A stretch of 61,670 nt of DNA from Verrucomicrobiota bacterium (GCA_014860005.1 JACZKP010000168.1:1-61670), one strand, 5' to 3'. Counted from the first letter of the stretch, positions 50,712 to 59,419 are shown. The notes: a model not told the origin generated them from the letters alone. Numbers and translations are program-made.

Positions 50712-52189
50712 ACCCGCCGCGCGAATTTACTCTACTGGCCAACGGCACGAGCCTGCCGTGGGCAGAAGTTCCGGAGTGGGCGGCCGGCGACTTTGTTGCC
50801 GCGACCGCTGCGGAACTGGATCGCGCCGGGCGGTTGGTGGCGTGGTTCGGCGTGTCGGAAGGCGCGAGAACACGGCTTGTCGCCGTGATTGCGTTTGACG
50901 CGGATAACACCCTCGCCGTCGGAAGAAGCGAAGCAATCAATCAACATTATCCCGCGCTTACGGTTCGGCATCCGCAGGCACATCTGTTCGAGCGCGAAGT
51001 GTGGGAGCAACATGGCTTGCTGCCGGAGGGCCATCCCTGGTTGAAGCCCGTGCGGCGACAGAATGGCGACCGTCCGATGATGGGCGAATTCTTTCAGGTT
51101 GAAGGCCGCGAGATTCATGAAGTAGCCGTCGGTCCGGTTCACGCGGGGATCATTGAACCGGGACATTTTCGGTTTCAATGCAATGGCGAAGACGTTCTGC
51201 ATCTCGAAATTGCGCTGGGCTACCAGCATCGCGGCGTGGAGGAGGCAATGGCGGGCGGTCCGCACCGCGCGACGATGAGCCAGATGGAAACCGTCGCGGG
51301 CGATACCAGCATCGGCCATGCGACGGCTTATGCGATGGCGGTCGAAGCGCTGGCCGGCAATGAAGCACCGCTGCGGGCGCAATGGCTGCGCGCCATCGCA
51401 CTCGAACTCGAGCGGTTGGCCAATCACACGGGCGATCTCGGTGCGCTGGCCAACGATGTGGCGTTTCTGCCCACGTCAGCCGCGTGCGGAAAGATTCGCG
51501 GTGACTTTCTAAATCTGACCGCGCTGATTTGTGGCAATCGCTTTGGGCGCGGGTTGGTTCGACCGGGCGGATGCCGGCAGGAATTGGAGGCTGAACGTGG
51601 AGAACGATTACTGGTCGGATTGCGCGGCGCGCTGGCCGAAGTCGAGGAAGCCGCCGCGTGGCTGTGGGACGCGAATTCGGTACGCGCGCGTTTTGAGGCC
51701 ACCGGTGTCGTCACCGCCGAACAGGCGACCGAACTGGGCTTGGTCGGCCCCGCCGCCCGCGCGTCCGGCCTGGTGCGCGACGTGCGTTACGATCACCCAG
51801 CGGGGTGGCATCGGTTCGCGCAAATTCCGGTGGCCGTGTGGCCGGACGGTGATGTCTTCGCGCGGGCCCGCGTGCGCTGGCTGGAGATTCAGCGTTCCGC
51901 CAAATTCATCGAGGAACAACTGGCCGCTCCTCCCGATGGCGAAAATCACGGTGATGCCGCCCCACCTGCTGCTGACACGCTGGCAGTCGCGTTGGTGGAG
52001 GGCTGGCGGGGAGAAGTTTGTCATGTCGCGCTTACGGACGCTGACGGGCGCTTCCGTCGTTACAAGATTGTTGACCCGTCATTTCACAACTGGACCGGAC
52101 TGGCGCTGGCGTTGCGCGGGCAGGCGATCTCGGATTTTCCGCTCTGCAACAAGAGCTTCAACCTCAGTTACTGCGGCTTCGACCTCTGA
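50708..52189 (+). CDS. Ehr-type large subunit (NuoC-NuoD fusion, no NiFe ligands)
   Basis: 493 residues. Residues 1-115 form a NuoC/HyfG N-terminal domain (FEREVWEQHGLLPEGHPWLKPVR). The rest is the NuoD/[NiFe]-hydrogenase large-subunit fold (VAVGPVHAGIIEPGHFRFQCNGEDVLHLEIALGYQHRGVEE). Group 4 hydrogenases bind Ni-Fe with ERxCGIC and a C-terminal DPCxxC. Here the first site reads METVAGDTSIGHATAYA (193-209), with both Cys replaced, and the last is DFPLCNKSFNLSYCGFDL (476-493), two Cys eight residues apart. So it cannot bind the NiFe centre in the standard way. This is the energy-converting hydrogenase-related (Ehr) class, whose reaction is unknown. Start at 50708 rather than upstream: it begins the domain and overlaps the previous stop. 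Confidence 0.92.
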   Translation: MNPPREFTLLANGTSLPWAEVPEWAAGDFVAATAAELDRAGRLVAWFGVSEGARTRLVAVIAFDADNTLAVGRSEAINQHYPALTVRHPQAHLFEREVWEQHGLLPEGHPWLKPVRRQNGDRPMMGEFFQVEGREIHEVAVGPVHAGIIEPGHFRFQCNGEDVLHLEIALGYQHRGVEEAMAGGPHRATMSQMETVAGDTSIGHATAYAMAVEALAGNEAPLRAQWLRAIALELERLANHTGDLGALANDVAFLPTSAACGKIRGDFLNLTALICGNRFGRGLVRPGGCRQELEAERGERLLVGLRGALAEVEEAAAWLWDANSVRARFEATGVVTAEQATELGLVGPAARASGLVRDVRYDHPAGWHRFAQIPVAVWPDGDVFARARVRWLEIQRSAKFIEEQLAAPPDGENHGDAAPPAADTLAVALVEGWRGEVCHVALTDADGRFRRYKIVDPSFHNWTGLALALRGQAISDFPLCNKSFNLSYCGFDL

Positions 52190-52191
52190 CC

Positions 52192-52977
52192 ATGTTTGCT
52201 CACGAAACCATCCTGCATCGCTTGCGGCACGGTTGCCAGACGATGTCGTATCCCGACGGCCCTCCGCCCGCGTTGCCGGAGCGGCACGGTGGCGCGTTGC
52301 GCGTGGACGCAGCGAAGTGCATCGCAGGCTGCTCCGCCTGTGTTCCCGTGTGTCCGACCCAGGCCATTGCCCGGCCCACTGGCCAGCCGGTGGCGCTCGA
52401 TCTGGGCCGGTGCATCTTTTGCGCGGCGTGTGTGGAGGTGTGCCCGCCGCACGCCATCACTCAAACGGGCGATTACCGGATGGCGGCGCGGCAGCGCGCT
52501 GACCTTGTGCTCGGTCAAACTGGCGAGGAGGAAGTGCGGCTGGTCGCGGCATTGGATGAGAAGTTGCGCAAGCTGTTCGGTCGTTCGTTAAGGTTGCGCC
52601 AGGTAAGCGCGGGCGGCTGCAATGCCTGCGAAGCGGATACCAATGTATTGGGCACAATTGGCTGGGATTTGAGCCGTTTTGGGATTCAATTTGTCGCCTC
52701 GCCGCGTCACGCGGATGGATTATTGATAACCGGCCCGGTCAGCCGCAATATGGAACTGGCGCTCAGGAAAACCTACGAGGCGGTGCCGCCGCCAAAGCTG
52801 GTCATTGCCGTGGGCGCCTGCGCCATTGCAGGCGGACCATTTGTCGGGCATGCTCAGGTCCGTGATGGCGCAGCGTCAGTGGTACCCGTGGATGTTTTCA
52901 TTCCGGGATGTCCGCCGCATCCATTGACGATTCTGGACGGATTGCTGCGCATGCTGGGCCGGCTGAAGCAGCCGTGA
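52192..52977 (+). CDS. Ehr-type small subunit with ferredoxin domain (NuoB-like)
   Basis: 261 residues. Residues 40-90 form a two-cluster ferredoxin domain: C43-IAG-C47-SA-C50-VPV-C54 (first spacing x3 instead of x2) and C74-IF-C77-AA-C80-VEV-C84-PP. Residues 135-260 are the NuoB/HycG domain with its cluster ligands C143/C146 (GGCNAC), C210 (VGACAIAGG) and C240 (IPGCPPHP). So electron transfer centres remain although the NiFe site is gone. Equivalent to HyfH plus HyfI fused, so the operon encodes six proteins for seven classical parts. Two bases after the large subunit stop. Confidence 0.93.
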   Translation: MFAHETILHRLRHGCQTMSYPDGPPPALPERHGGALRVDAAKCIAGCSACVPVCPTQAIARPTGQPVALDLGRCIFCAACVEVCPPHAITQTGDYRMAARQRADLVLGQTGEEEVRLVAALDEKLRKLFGRSLRLRQVSAGGCNACEADTNVLGTIGWDLSRFGIQFVASPRHADGLLITGPVSRNMELALRKTYEAVPPPKLVIAVGACAIAGGPFVGHAQVRDGAASVVPVDVFIPGCPPHPLTILDGLLRMLGRLKQP

Positions 52978-52991
52978 GGATTTTTGGGATT

Positions 52992-53369
52992 ATGAATGAA
53001 CTGATGCAGAACCTGCTGAAACTCCAAACGCTGGAGTTCAGCCAGACGAAGGACAAATCCACCGCGGCATTGATCGCGGAAATGCGCGAAAAAATCCCCC
53101 CGCAAATTCTTGCTCACTATGACCGCCTGCGCGTGCGGGGCAAGAAGGGGCTGGCGGCGGTGCAAAACCAGGTCTGCACCGGATGCCACATGCGCCTGCC
53201 GCTGGGGGTAATCATGACACTGAAACACGACCAGGACATCCAGTTGTGCGACAACTGCGGGCGTTACTTGTATCTCGCGCCAGAAGCGGCGACGCCCCCG
53301 GTTACAGAGCCGGCACCCGCCAAGCCGGCCCGCAAATCCGCCCGGCGGAAGAAGGTGGCGAACCCTTAG
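52992..53369 (+). CDS. Short C4 zinc-ribbon protein 4
   Basis: 125 residues: MNELMQNLLKLQTLEFSQTKDKSTAALIAEMREKIPPQILAHYDRLRVRGKKG, then knuckles CTGCHMRLP and CDNCGRYLYL, then a basic Pro/Ala-rich tail (KPARKSARRKKV). It is the best match to the canonical zf-RING_7 family among the paralogues. 14 bases after the ferredoxin/NuoB gene with GAGGA before the ATG, so it is the last gene of the Ehr operon. That placement ties the zinc-ribbon family to the complex. Confidence 0.82.
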   Translation: MNELMQNLLKLQTLEFSQTKDKSTAALIAEMREKIPPQILAHYDRLRVRGKKGLAAVQNQVCTGCHMRLPLGVIMTLKHDQDIQLCDNCGRYLYLAPEAATPPVTEPAPAKPARKSARRKKVANP

Positions 53370-53481
53370 CGGCCCGTCAAAGAACCCATTCTTTTGTAGG
53401 AGACGAGGTAACGAGTCTGCAATTCTGGGGATTTCGTGAAGGTCTGCCAAAGACTCCTGACGTCGTCTAGTACATTTATGA

Positions 53482-53496
53482 CGGGCTGTTAGCCCG
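53482..53496. terminator. Possible bidirectional hairpin
   Basis: CGGGCT (53482-53487) and AGCCCG (53491-53496) form a 6-bp stem with loop GTT between the convergent zinc-ribbon and VWA genes. No T-tract, so a terminator role is uncertain. Confidence 0.35.
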
Positions 53497-53531
53497 GAGC
53501 GGCGGAGCAGTTGTCAGATGGAGTTTCCAAT

Positions 53532-56396
53532 TTAACCTTCCTTGCGGGTGCGGCGTTCAGCGCGTTCGCGGGCTTCCCGCAACGCATTCAAAGTGGGATC
53601 TGGAATTGACGGAGCCGACGGCTTGCTCGCAACGGGCGCAGTGGAAGTTTTCTGTGCCGTGGCCATCTTCGGTTCCGCTGGCATACGCTTCCCCGTTGGC
53701 GCCGTGCGCCTGCGCAGCGGCAGGCGAAGCATACGCAGCCACGCGGCGCGTGAGGGCGGTGTCGCCAGGCTGGGTTGTTCATCGGCAGTCCCTGTGGCCA
53801 GCGCCGGTGTGGGTTGAAACAGACGCGTCACCCAACCAGTGCGGCGTTCAAAGACCTCCAGCAGAAACAGAATTACACCCAGCACCAGCAGCCACGGACT
53901 CAACTCCACGTAACGCGACTTGGTCGGCAGGTCGGCCCAGATGTTCGTCAACTCAACCCGCTCTTTGCCGCCGGTGGTGACGGCCAGTTGCGCGAGGGTG
54001 GACGCACCGCGATCGGGCTGATCGGGCGTGAACTCCGGTGAGTACGGCAGGCAGGCAGGTGCGAGCGCCACCGGATCGAACCCGCCAATCTCGACGGTGT
54101 TCAAAACCGTCTCGCGGCCCGTGATCGGAATGGCCGCTTCCAACAGGTCGGCGTGCTTCCATTGCAGCGGCACAGTTTTCTTGCCCGGCGCCGCGCCCGG
54201 CAGGCCGTGCAACACGGTCACGCGTGGCAGGGTGGTGAAGCGTTCGCCCTGGCGTTCTGGATCCAGATGCAGTTGCACGAAACACACGCCATCACGCACC
54301 TGTTGCGTGATCAGTAAATCATCCGGCAGCGGCTGGCGCTTGCCCGAGGTCCAACGCGCCAGTGTGTTGTAGAATTCACCAACCTGCTCCCACGTTGCGA
54401 GGTCGCCGCTGAAGTTCCCGTCCGCTTCCCCGGTGAAACACAGCACCCGCCCGTTGCCGGCGTTCCACGACGCGACGACCGGTGCGGCATATTCATCCGT
54501 GGTCACGGCCGCAAGATTCGCCTCGGGCCGGAGGTAACATAGGTTATAGCCACCGAGTTGCGGTGGCGGGTCGGTCCATGGCGAGCCGAGCAAGGTGAAC
54601 CCTGCGGTGAACTGAAACGGACTCGGTTCGTCCACAAACGTGCTGCGCGCCACAGTGAATGTGTCCTGCGCGAATAGCCGGGGAATTTCGTCCGGGTTTT
54701 GTGTGAAGTACGCGGTGCCGCCGCCCAGTTGCGCGATGTCTTTCAACAGGTCCGCGTCCACGTCCGCTTCCGTGCCCAGGCCGACCACGCTCACGCTCAC
54801 GCCCGCTTCGCGGCATTTCTCCAGCAACTCCTGGTAGCGGCCCGGCTCCTCGGCATCGGCAGCATCGGCGAACAAAATGATGTGTTTCGTCTGCGCCTGG
54901 GCGTCCATCAACATGCGCGCCGCCGCCACCAGTGCTTCGTAAACAAAAATACCGCCGCCCATCGAGTCAATGCTCAGAATCTTCCCGCGCTGTCCGCGGT
55001 TCTTGTCCACCGTGTCAATCGGCACGATGACATGCGGCGAACTATCCACCGCGATTACGCCGAATTCATCGGTGGGCGAGAGCAAGTCGAGCACCTGCGC
55101 CGTGCCGATGTTGGCGAGGTCCATTTTCACGCGGCCTCCGCCCACGGGCGCGGCCATGCTGCCGGAGCGGTCCAACGTCACCACGATGGCCAGCGACAAC
55201 TTGCGATGCTCACGGCGCATTTCCATCGAGAGCGGCAGGATGCGGTCCAGCGGCGATTTGAAATAGCCGCCCGGCCCGTAGGCTTTTTGGCCGCCCGTCA
55301 GCATCAATCCGCTGCCCGTGCCTTCCACCCAGGCGGCGAGGACTTCCATGCCGCTGCCACCGATTTGATTGGCGGAAACATTTTCGATCAACACCGCCGC
55401 GTGTTGCGACAGTTCCTCCAGCGACCAATTGCATCGTCCGGGCGTCTTGCCAATCACTGACATGCCGCCGCCGCGCAGTAATTTGACCAGCCCGGAATCC
55501 TCGCCTGCGGACGACACCACCAGCATTGGACGGTCGCCTTCAATGCCTACCAGCGCGCGGGCCTGATTGTTTTCGGGCACGGGATCTTCACCCGGTCCCT
55601 GGATCGTCAGCATGTAATCATAAACGCCCGCTTCCGTCGCGCGGTCGCGAAACATCAGGCGCGTGAGTCCGGCGGAAACCGGCCGCGCACCCGAGGCCAG
55701 AATCGCCGCCCCGCGCCGTAGTTGATACTGGATTTCCTGGTCCACCGGCGATTGCACCCACGCGCTCAGCACGTACGCCTGGCCGGGCAACGCGGATTCC
55801 GGCGTGAGGAACGATTGAATCGCGATCTCGTTGACCTGCGGACGCGACAACAGCCGATGATCAATCGCAACGCTGCGACCGGCGGCCCGCGCGGCGGCGG
55901 CGGCGGGGTCCTTGCCGGTCCATTTGCCGTCGGACAACACCAGAATCCGCCCACCGGCATCAGGAGGAATCACGGTGAGGGCGGCTTCGAGGGCCTCATT
56001 CAGGCTCGAGTGTTCCGGGCCGACCGCCGCCGTGAAGCCGCTGAACTCGCCACGCTGCGGCGAGCGTTCCACCACCGCCAGCCGACCGAACGAAACCACG
56101 CCCAGAAGATCGCGCGGACCCATGGACTTCAGGAGCAGATCAATCGTCTCCTTCTGTGCGGCGGCAGCTTTGGGCGGCATGGATTCGCTGCGATCCGCCA
56201 CGACCACCACCGTGCCGGCGCGATCCGGCAGTTTGATCGCCAGTTGCGCCATCGCCAGCGCCACGAGCACGAACACCAATGCCCGCAGCGCACGCAGCCC
56301 GCGGTTCGGCAACGGCCACACCCACCACGCCACCGCCAGTGGAATCAGTAGCAACAGCCAAACCGGTTGGAAGAAAATCAACACGGTTGCGCGCAA
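53532..56396 (-). CDS. Membrane protein with two VWA domains
   Basis: 954 residues. Two N-terminal helices (about 10-28 and 38-52). A first VWA domain follows with MIDAS VVVADRSESMPPKAAA (about 68-200), then a beta-rich region, a glutamine-amidotransferase-like ThuA/GATase stretch (ENVSANQIGGSGMEVLAAWVEGTGSGLMLTGGQKAYGPGGY), and a second VWA with VVTLDRSGSMAAPVGGGRVKMDLANIGTAQVLDLL (about 395-590). A C-terminal helix lies near 840 (LSPWLLVLGVILFLLEVFERRTGW), then a Pro/Lys-rich tail. This is the architecture of the large VWA/GATase membrane proteins usually near MoxR AAA+ ATPases and BatA-like genes, of unknown chaperone-like function. Both MIDAS DxSxS motifs are intact. Here it is alone. Confidence 0.85.
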   Translation of the reverse strand: MRATVLIFFQPVWLLLLIPLAVAWWVWPLPNRGLRALRALVFVLVALAMAQLAIKLPDRAGTVVVVADRSESMPPKAAAAQKETIDLLLKSMGPRDLLGVVSFGRLAVVERSPQRGEFSGFTAAVGPEHSSLNEALEAALTVIPPDAGGRILVLSDGKWTGKDPAAAAARAAGRSVAIDHRLLSRPQVNEIAIQSFLTPESALPGQAYVLSAWVQSPVDQEIQYQLRRGAAILASGARPVSAGLTRLMFRDRATEAGVYDYMLTIQGPGEDPVPENNQARALVGIEGDRPMLVVSSAGEDSGLVKLLRGGGMSVIGKTPGRCNWSLEELSQHAAVLIENVSANQIGGSGMEVLAAWVEGTGSGLMLTGGQKAYGPGGYFKSPLDRILPLSMEMRREHRKLSLAIVVTLDRSGSMAAPVGGGRVKMDLANIGTAQVLDLLSPTDEFGVIAVDSSPHVIVPIDTVDKNRGQRGKILSIDSMGGGIFVYEALVAAARMLMDAQAQTKHIILFADAADAEEPGRYQELLEKCREAGVSVSVVGLGTEADVDADLLKDIAQLGGGTAYFTQNPDEIPRLFAQDTFTVARSTFVDEPSPFQFTAGFTLLGSPWTDPPPQLGGYNLCYLRPEANLAAVTTDEYAAPVVASWNAGNGRVLCFTGEADGNFSGDLATWEQVGEFYNTLARWTSGKRQPLPDDLLITQQVRDGVCFVQLHLDPERQGERFTTLPRVTVLHGLPGAAPGKKTVPLQWKHADLLEAAIPITGRETVLNTVEIGGFDPVALAPACLPYSPEFTPDQPDRGASTLAQLAVTTGGKERVELTNIWADLPTKSRYVELSPWLLVLGVILFLLEVFERRTGWVTRLFQPTPALATGTADEQPSLATPPSRAAWLRMLRLPLRRRTAPTGKRMPAEPKMATAQKTSTAPVASKPSAPSIPDPTLNALREARERAERRTRKEG

Positions 56397-56564
56397 CGTT
56401 CTCCGCCGGGCAAAGCGCCGGGAGTTTGAATGTCGGTTCGCCCGTATCGCTGCGCCGGGCCAATGCCTGTTCCAAAACCGCGCTTCGCTGGGTTTGGAAC
56501 TGCGGATGGGCGCACAGCAGAGGAAGGCAGATCGAGATGGATTTGAGGCTCGCGCTCACCCCGG

Positions 56565-56584
56565 CCCTCTCCCTCAGGAGAGGG
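56565..56584. repeat. CCCTCTCC/GGAGAGGG hairpin
   Basis: Short palindrome CCCTCTCC (56565-56572) / GGAGAGGG (56577-56584), same family as the hairpins inside the serine hydrolase at 26443-26583. Here it is intergenic. Confidence 0.5.
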
Positions 56585-56756
56585 AGAATCTTGCCCCGCG
56601 CTCACGTCTGACGAGGCGATTGTTCCGTTCGTTATTTCTTCGCGCCGAATGATCAATGGCTGGCGACAGATAAAGCGAGCTACGGATGACCAGGCGCAGT
56701 TGCTTGCTATTCCCCTTCCATGCACCGGCCAAGCGGGACGGTCCCCACCATGCGAA

Positions 56757-56857
56757 AAGCGGCGGTGAACACGCCGCACTCCAGACGCTCCGCGAAGTCT
56801 GACGATGCCGGGTGGTCGCGCCAGCGTTTGGAGTGCGGTGGCTTTAGCACCGCTTTG
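56757..56857. repeat. Dispersed palindrome, GCACTCCA type
   Basis: AAAGCGGCGGTGAACACGCC...GCACTCCA (56757-56784) pairs with TGGAGTGCGGTGGC...CACCGCTTT (56830-56857) with a few mismatches. Open frames over it on either strand are by-products of the palindrome. The rest of 56397-57100 shows no convincing gene. Confidence 0.6.
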
Positions 56858-57099
56858 ACCCGGCGGTTCAGCGTGAGGGTGAGGGCGAGCGTCACACAAT
56901 TTCCCTGACTGGCCGAATCCCGCAGCGTCACCATCAGGCCTCGCCGAAAACTCTGAACAACCTCCAATACTGTCGGTGACGACACGCGGCGTCTCTGGAA
57001 TTTTTGACCAAGCGGCCTCGTCACCTCGGCGCCACCAAGGTGTCCAAATCACCATGCAAACTACGCTGGTTCCGGCCACGGCGGCAGTTGATACCAGTG

Positions 57100-57480
57100 C
57101 CGGGTTTTGCACAACGGAAAATCACGAAAAATCATTTTATGACCAAGCCGGGCGGCTGGCGGGGGTGACGAACGGGTTCTATACACAACGCCAGAAGTAA
57201 CGCCGCGTGAGGGCACGCGGCCTACAAGGTTTTGTAGGCCGGCTGCCCTCAGCCGGCGGATCGGACTTACGACGTTGTGTATACAACGCAGGTTACGGCT
57301 GTCTTGCCAACGCGCCGCTGGTGAGTACAGTGACGTTCAGAACGAACACCACGTTGCGCATGACGACGAGCAAAGGTTACGCTGCGTTGAATCGGCTGAG
57401 GGCGATGGACAGTAGGCCAGGCGTCGCGCCTGTTTCCATCTCCGCGTATGCGTACAATTCGGCCAGGGGACAGGCGAAAG
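57100..57480 (+). pseudogene. RHS/YD-repeat remnant split by an insertion
   Basis: ENHEKSFYDQAGRLAGVTNGF before 57180 and YNAGYGCLANAPLVSTV, continuing FRTNTTLRMTTSKGYAALNRL and YAYNSARGQ after 57283, are typical RHS/YD-repeat text. Removing the 100-bp element plus one TA joins them as ...VTNGF-YNAGYG... in one open frame. Neither end of an RHS gene is present, so this is a decayed fragment. After about 57480 the similarity fades (AKGAQGGAIAS...). Confidence 0.75.
57180..57283. mobile_element. TA-flanked 100-bp MITE-like element, copy 2
   Basis: Element 57182-57281 begins TACACAACG and ends CGTTGTGTA (perfect inverted repeat), flanked by TA duplications (57180-57181 and 57282-57283). Internal hairpins as in the copy at 25704-25806: about 85% identical by eye. 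It interrupts the RHS remnant. Confidence 0.85.
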
Positions 57481-57730
57481 GCGCGCAGGGCGGGGCGATT
57501 GCGAGCCGAGACGGCCATGAGTTGGCATTGGATAGCAAACCGGTTAGCCATGGGGCATTGGCGCACGGCGTCCGATGCGGTGCGGGCCGGCCTGACACGA
57601 TGAAATACCATTAGTCATCTCTGACCCGTTTTCAGTTTCATGCGCTGGGTTTTTCACAGTTTCCGGGTTGCCGAAGCGGCGTTGACCGCCACTTCACTCA
57701 GTTCTATCATTGGCCGACTACGCACACGCT

Positions 57731-58090
57731 ATGAAAATTACGCAATCCACTTGGTCACCGTTCCAGTCACCGGAGGTTCGCGAGATTTGCGCGCACCTCA
57801 CGCCTGCCGAGCACGCACAGCTTATTGCCGATGCCCGCGAGCGTGGCACGGACATTGGGCGATGGATCGCCATTCCCTTCGGAGTCACGGTCGGGTTGTT
57901 GTTTTGGTCGTGGCAGGTTGGGTTGGTCTTGTTGGGGCTGTTCATCATTTACTTTGCCATCTCCGGTTTCCCGCGCATTCGAGCGATGCGGCGGCGGAGC
58001 ATGGGGATGTTGTGTGAGACGGAGTGGGCGCGGAGTCGAGGCTACACGCCGGAGCGTCTGAGACTGATGACTTTTCCTTGGACCACATGA
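57731..58090 (+). CDS. Hypothetical small membrane protein
   Basis: 119 residues from MKITQSTWSPFQSPEVREICAHLTPAEHAQLIADARERGTDIG; an upstream Met (57710) is possible. A soluble helical N-terminus is followed by two adjacent hydrophobic helices (WIAIPFGVTVGLLFWSWQVGLVLLGLFIIYFAISGF) and a basic C-terminus with WARSRGYTPERLRLMTFPW. Orphan protein; function unknown. The sequence GCCTAAC lies 11 bases after its stop. Confidence 0.6.
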   Translation: MKITQSTWSPFQSPEVREICAHLTPAEHAQLIADARERGTDIGRWIAIPFGVTVGLLFWSWQVGLVLLGLFIIYFAISGFPRIRAMRRRSMGMLCETEWARSRGYTPERLRLMTFPWTT

Positions 58091-58530
58091 GAAACCGTCG
58101 GCCTAACCACCAAAGGATTGAAAAGGACCGAGGCGCGTGTGAGTCGTCCGCTTTGACCTGTGGGGTAATCGCGCCGAGCGTCCTTTCCATCCGGTGCTGA
58201 ACCCGCCAGTCGCATTTGCGGCCAGGGTCTGCTCCGCCTGCGTCTCCTTTGCCTTTTGCTTTTGGTTTCCGGCGCCGCTCCACGGTGCCGGCGCGCTCTG
58301 CGTCATCGCCGTTCGGTCACCGCGCACGGACTTTGCGCCCCCGGCGCCGTTCCGCGCTCGCGCCGCGACCCCAATCCCGCCCGCCGCCGCGTGCGGAAAC
58401 CCGCTTTCACCCGTTGCGCCCGCACCCCACCGGTTCGCGTGCCCGGATCACTCGCGCCGGGCACCCGTTTCTCTCTCTCAACCTTCAACCTTCAACTCAC
58501 GTTCACGGCGGTTTGCGCGCCACACTGCCG
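58091..58530. other. Intergenic, low complexity
   Basis: GC-rich stretch with no convincing gene. Contains TTCAACC heptad units near 58474-58498 (related to those before the RHS gene) just ahead of the RAYT-type terminal repeat. Confidence 0.4.
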
Positions 58531-58897
58531 AAAAGGTTTCAGTCCCGGCCATTGTAGAAATTCGGCTTGACGTTCGACCCTGCCGCTCGGAGGCTCGTTC
58601 GCATGGCGCGCAAACTGCGAGCGCAATATCCTGGCGCGAATTACCACGTCCTGAACCGGGGTGACCGGCGCGAGCCGATTTTCCGGGATGACGAGGATCG
58701 CCAGCGGTTGCTCACCACGCGGGCTGCCGTCCACCACCAGCGATCTGTAGCCGGATGCGCAAAAAGTGAAGCTGGCGGCGCGGCTGCGGGCGGAAACCCT
58801 GATGACGTTGGATTGGATAGCGGAGCGCTTGCGGATGGGGTGTCGGCACCCGGTGGCCAATTGCCTGAAAGGGTGACGATGCGACAATTCTCTCTAA
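58531..58897 (+). mobile_element. RAYT remnant with left terminal repeat, copy 1
   Basis: Left terminal repeat AAAAGGTTTCAGTCCCGGCC (58531 on) precedes the start of a REP-associated tyrosine transposase: MARKLRAQYPGANYHVLNRG then EPIFRDDEDRQRLL (from 58603). The HUH catalytic middle is deleted. After a frame change, the C-terminal AARLRAETLMTLDWIAERLR ending ANCLKG stops at 58876. The right terminal repeat is truncated (CAATTCTCTAACCC). Confidence 0.8.
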
Positions 58898-58973
58898 CCC
58901 GGCCATCGCGTTTCGGTTGCGATCCACGTGTCCCGTGGGCCGGGTCGCTGATCTCGTTAGGCGGCTGCGCAAT

Positions 58974-59345
58974 ATGACCACCCTTGCACTAGTGCTTCGC
59001 TTAGTCTCTGTCGCAGGGTGGGCTTTGCTTATTTTAGGCGGTCTTGTTCTCGATGGATTCCAGATCGGCGTATTACCGATGGTTGGATTGCTCGCGTTGT
59101 CATTGACTCCCCACAGCTTACTCCTGCGGTCACGCATTGTATTTATAGTCGTCTTAGCGATTTCGTTTCTGCCGCTGCTCCGCCTGGCCTACATGATCTT
59201 CACCATGAAGTCGGTTGGCATGGAGTCGCCGGGCTACAAGATGTGGCTGGCTACCGGTCTGATCATCGCTACTTTGTTGGTAGCACTGTTACCAGTTTCT
59301 CTGCTGCTATCATTTGTCAGCGCACGCAGAGCACAAAGAGCATGA
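58974..59345 (+). CDS. Hypothetical membrane protein
   Basis: 123 residues, MTTLALVLRLVSVAGWALLILGGLVLDGF, with four hydrophobic segments (5-28, 33-48, 52-70, 90-113) and a short basic end. Start ATG at 58974 begins the first helix. It lies between two RAYT remnants; GTTAGGC is found 11 bases before the ATG. No family recognised. Confidence 0.6.
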   Translation: MTTLALVLRLVSVAGWALLILGGLVLDGFQIGVLPMVGLLALSLTPHSLLLRSRIVFIVVLAISFLPLLRLAYMIFTMKSVGMESPGYKMWLATGLIIATLLVALLPVSLLLSFVSARRAQRA

Positions 59346-59419
59346 GATTGATCACGCCGCCTCACCAGGGCGCTGCAGCGCCTATGAGGGGAGTCAAGAG
59401 GGTTGTGAGTTTTCCGGCA

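Noticed and set aside
50708..52189. Catalytic [NiFe] hydrogenase large subunit
   Set aside because: Both Cys of the first NiFe motif are replaced and the terminal CxxC is missing; no hyp maturation genes in the window.
56378..57112. 244-residue minus-strand frame
   Set aside because: It is a translation of palindromic repeats and of the 5' end of the VWA gene; no domain.
57207..57614. 135-residue plus frame
   Set aside because: It starts inside the MITE-like element and continues into the RHS remnant; not a gene of its own.
58194..58664. 156-residue plus frame rich in Pro/Ala/Arg
   Set aside because: Low-complexity GC-rich DNA running into a transposon end; no start signal or homology.
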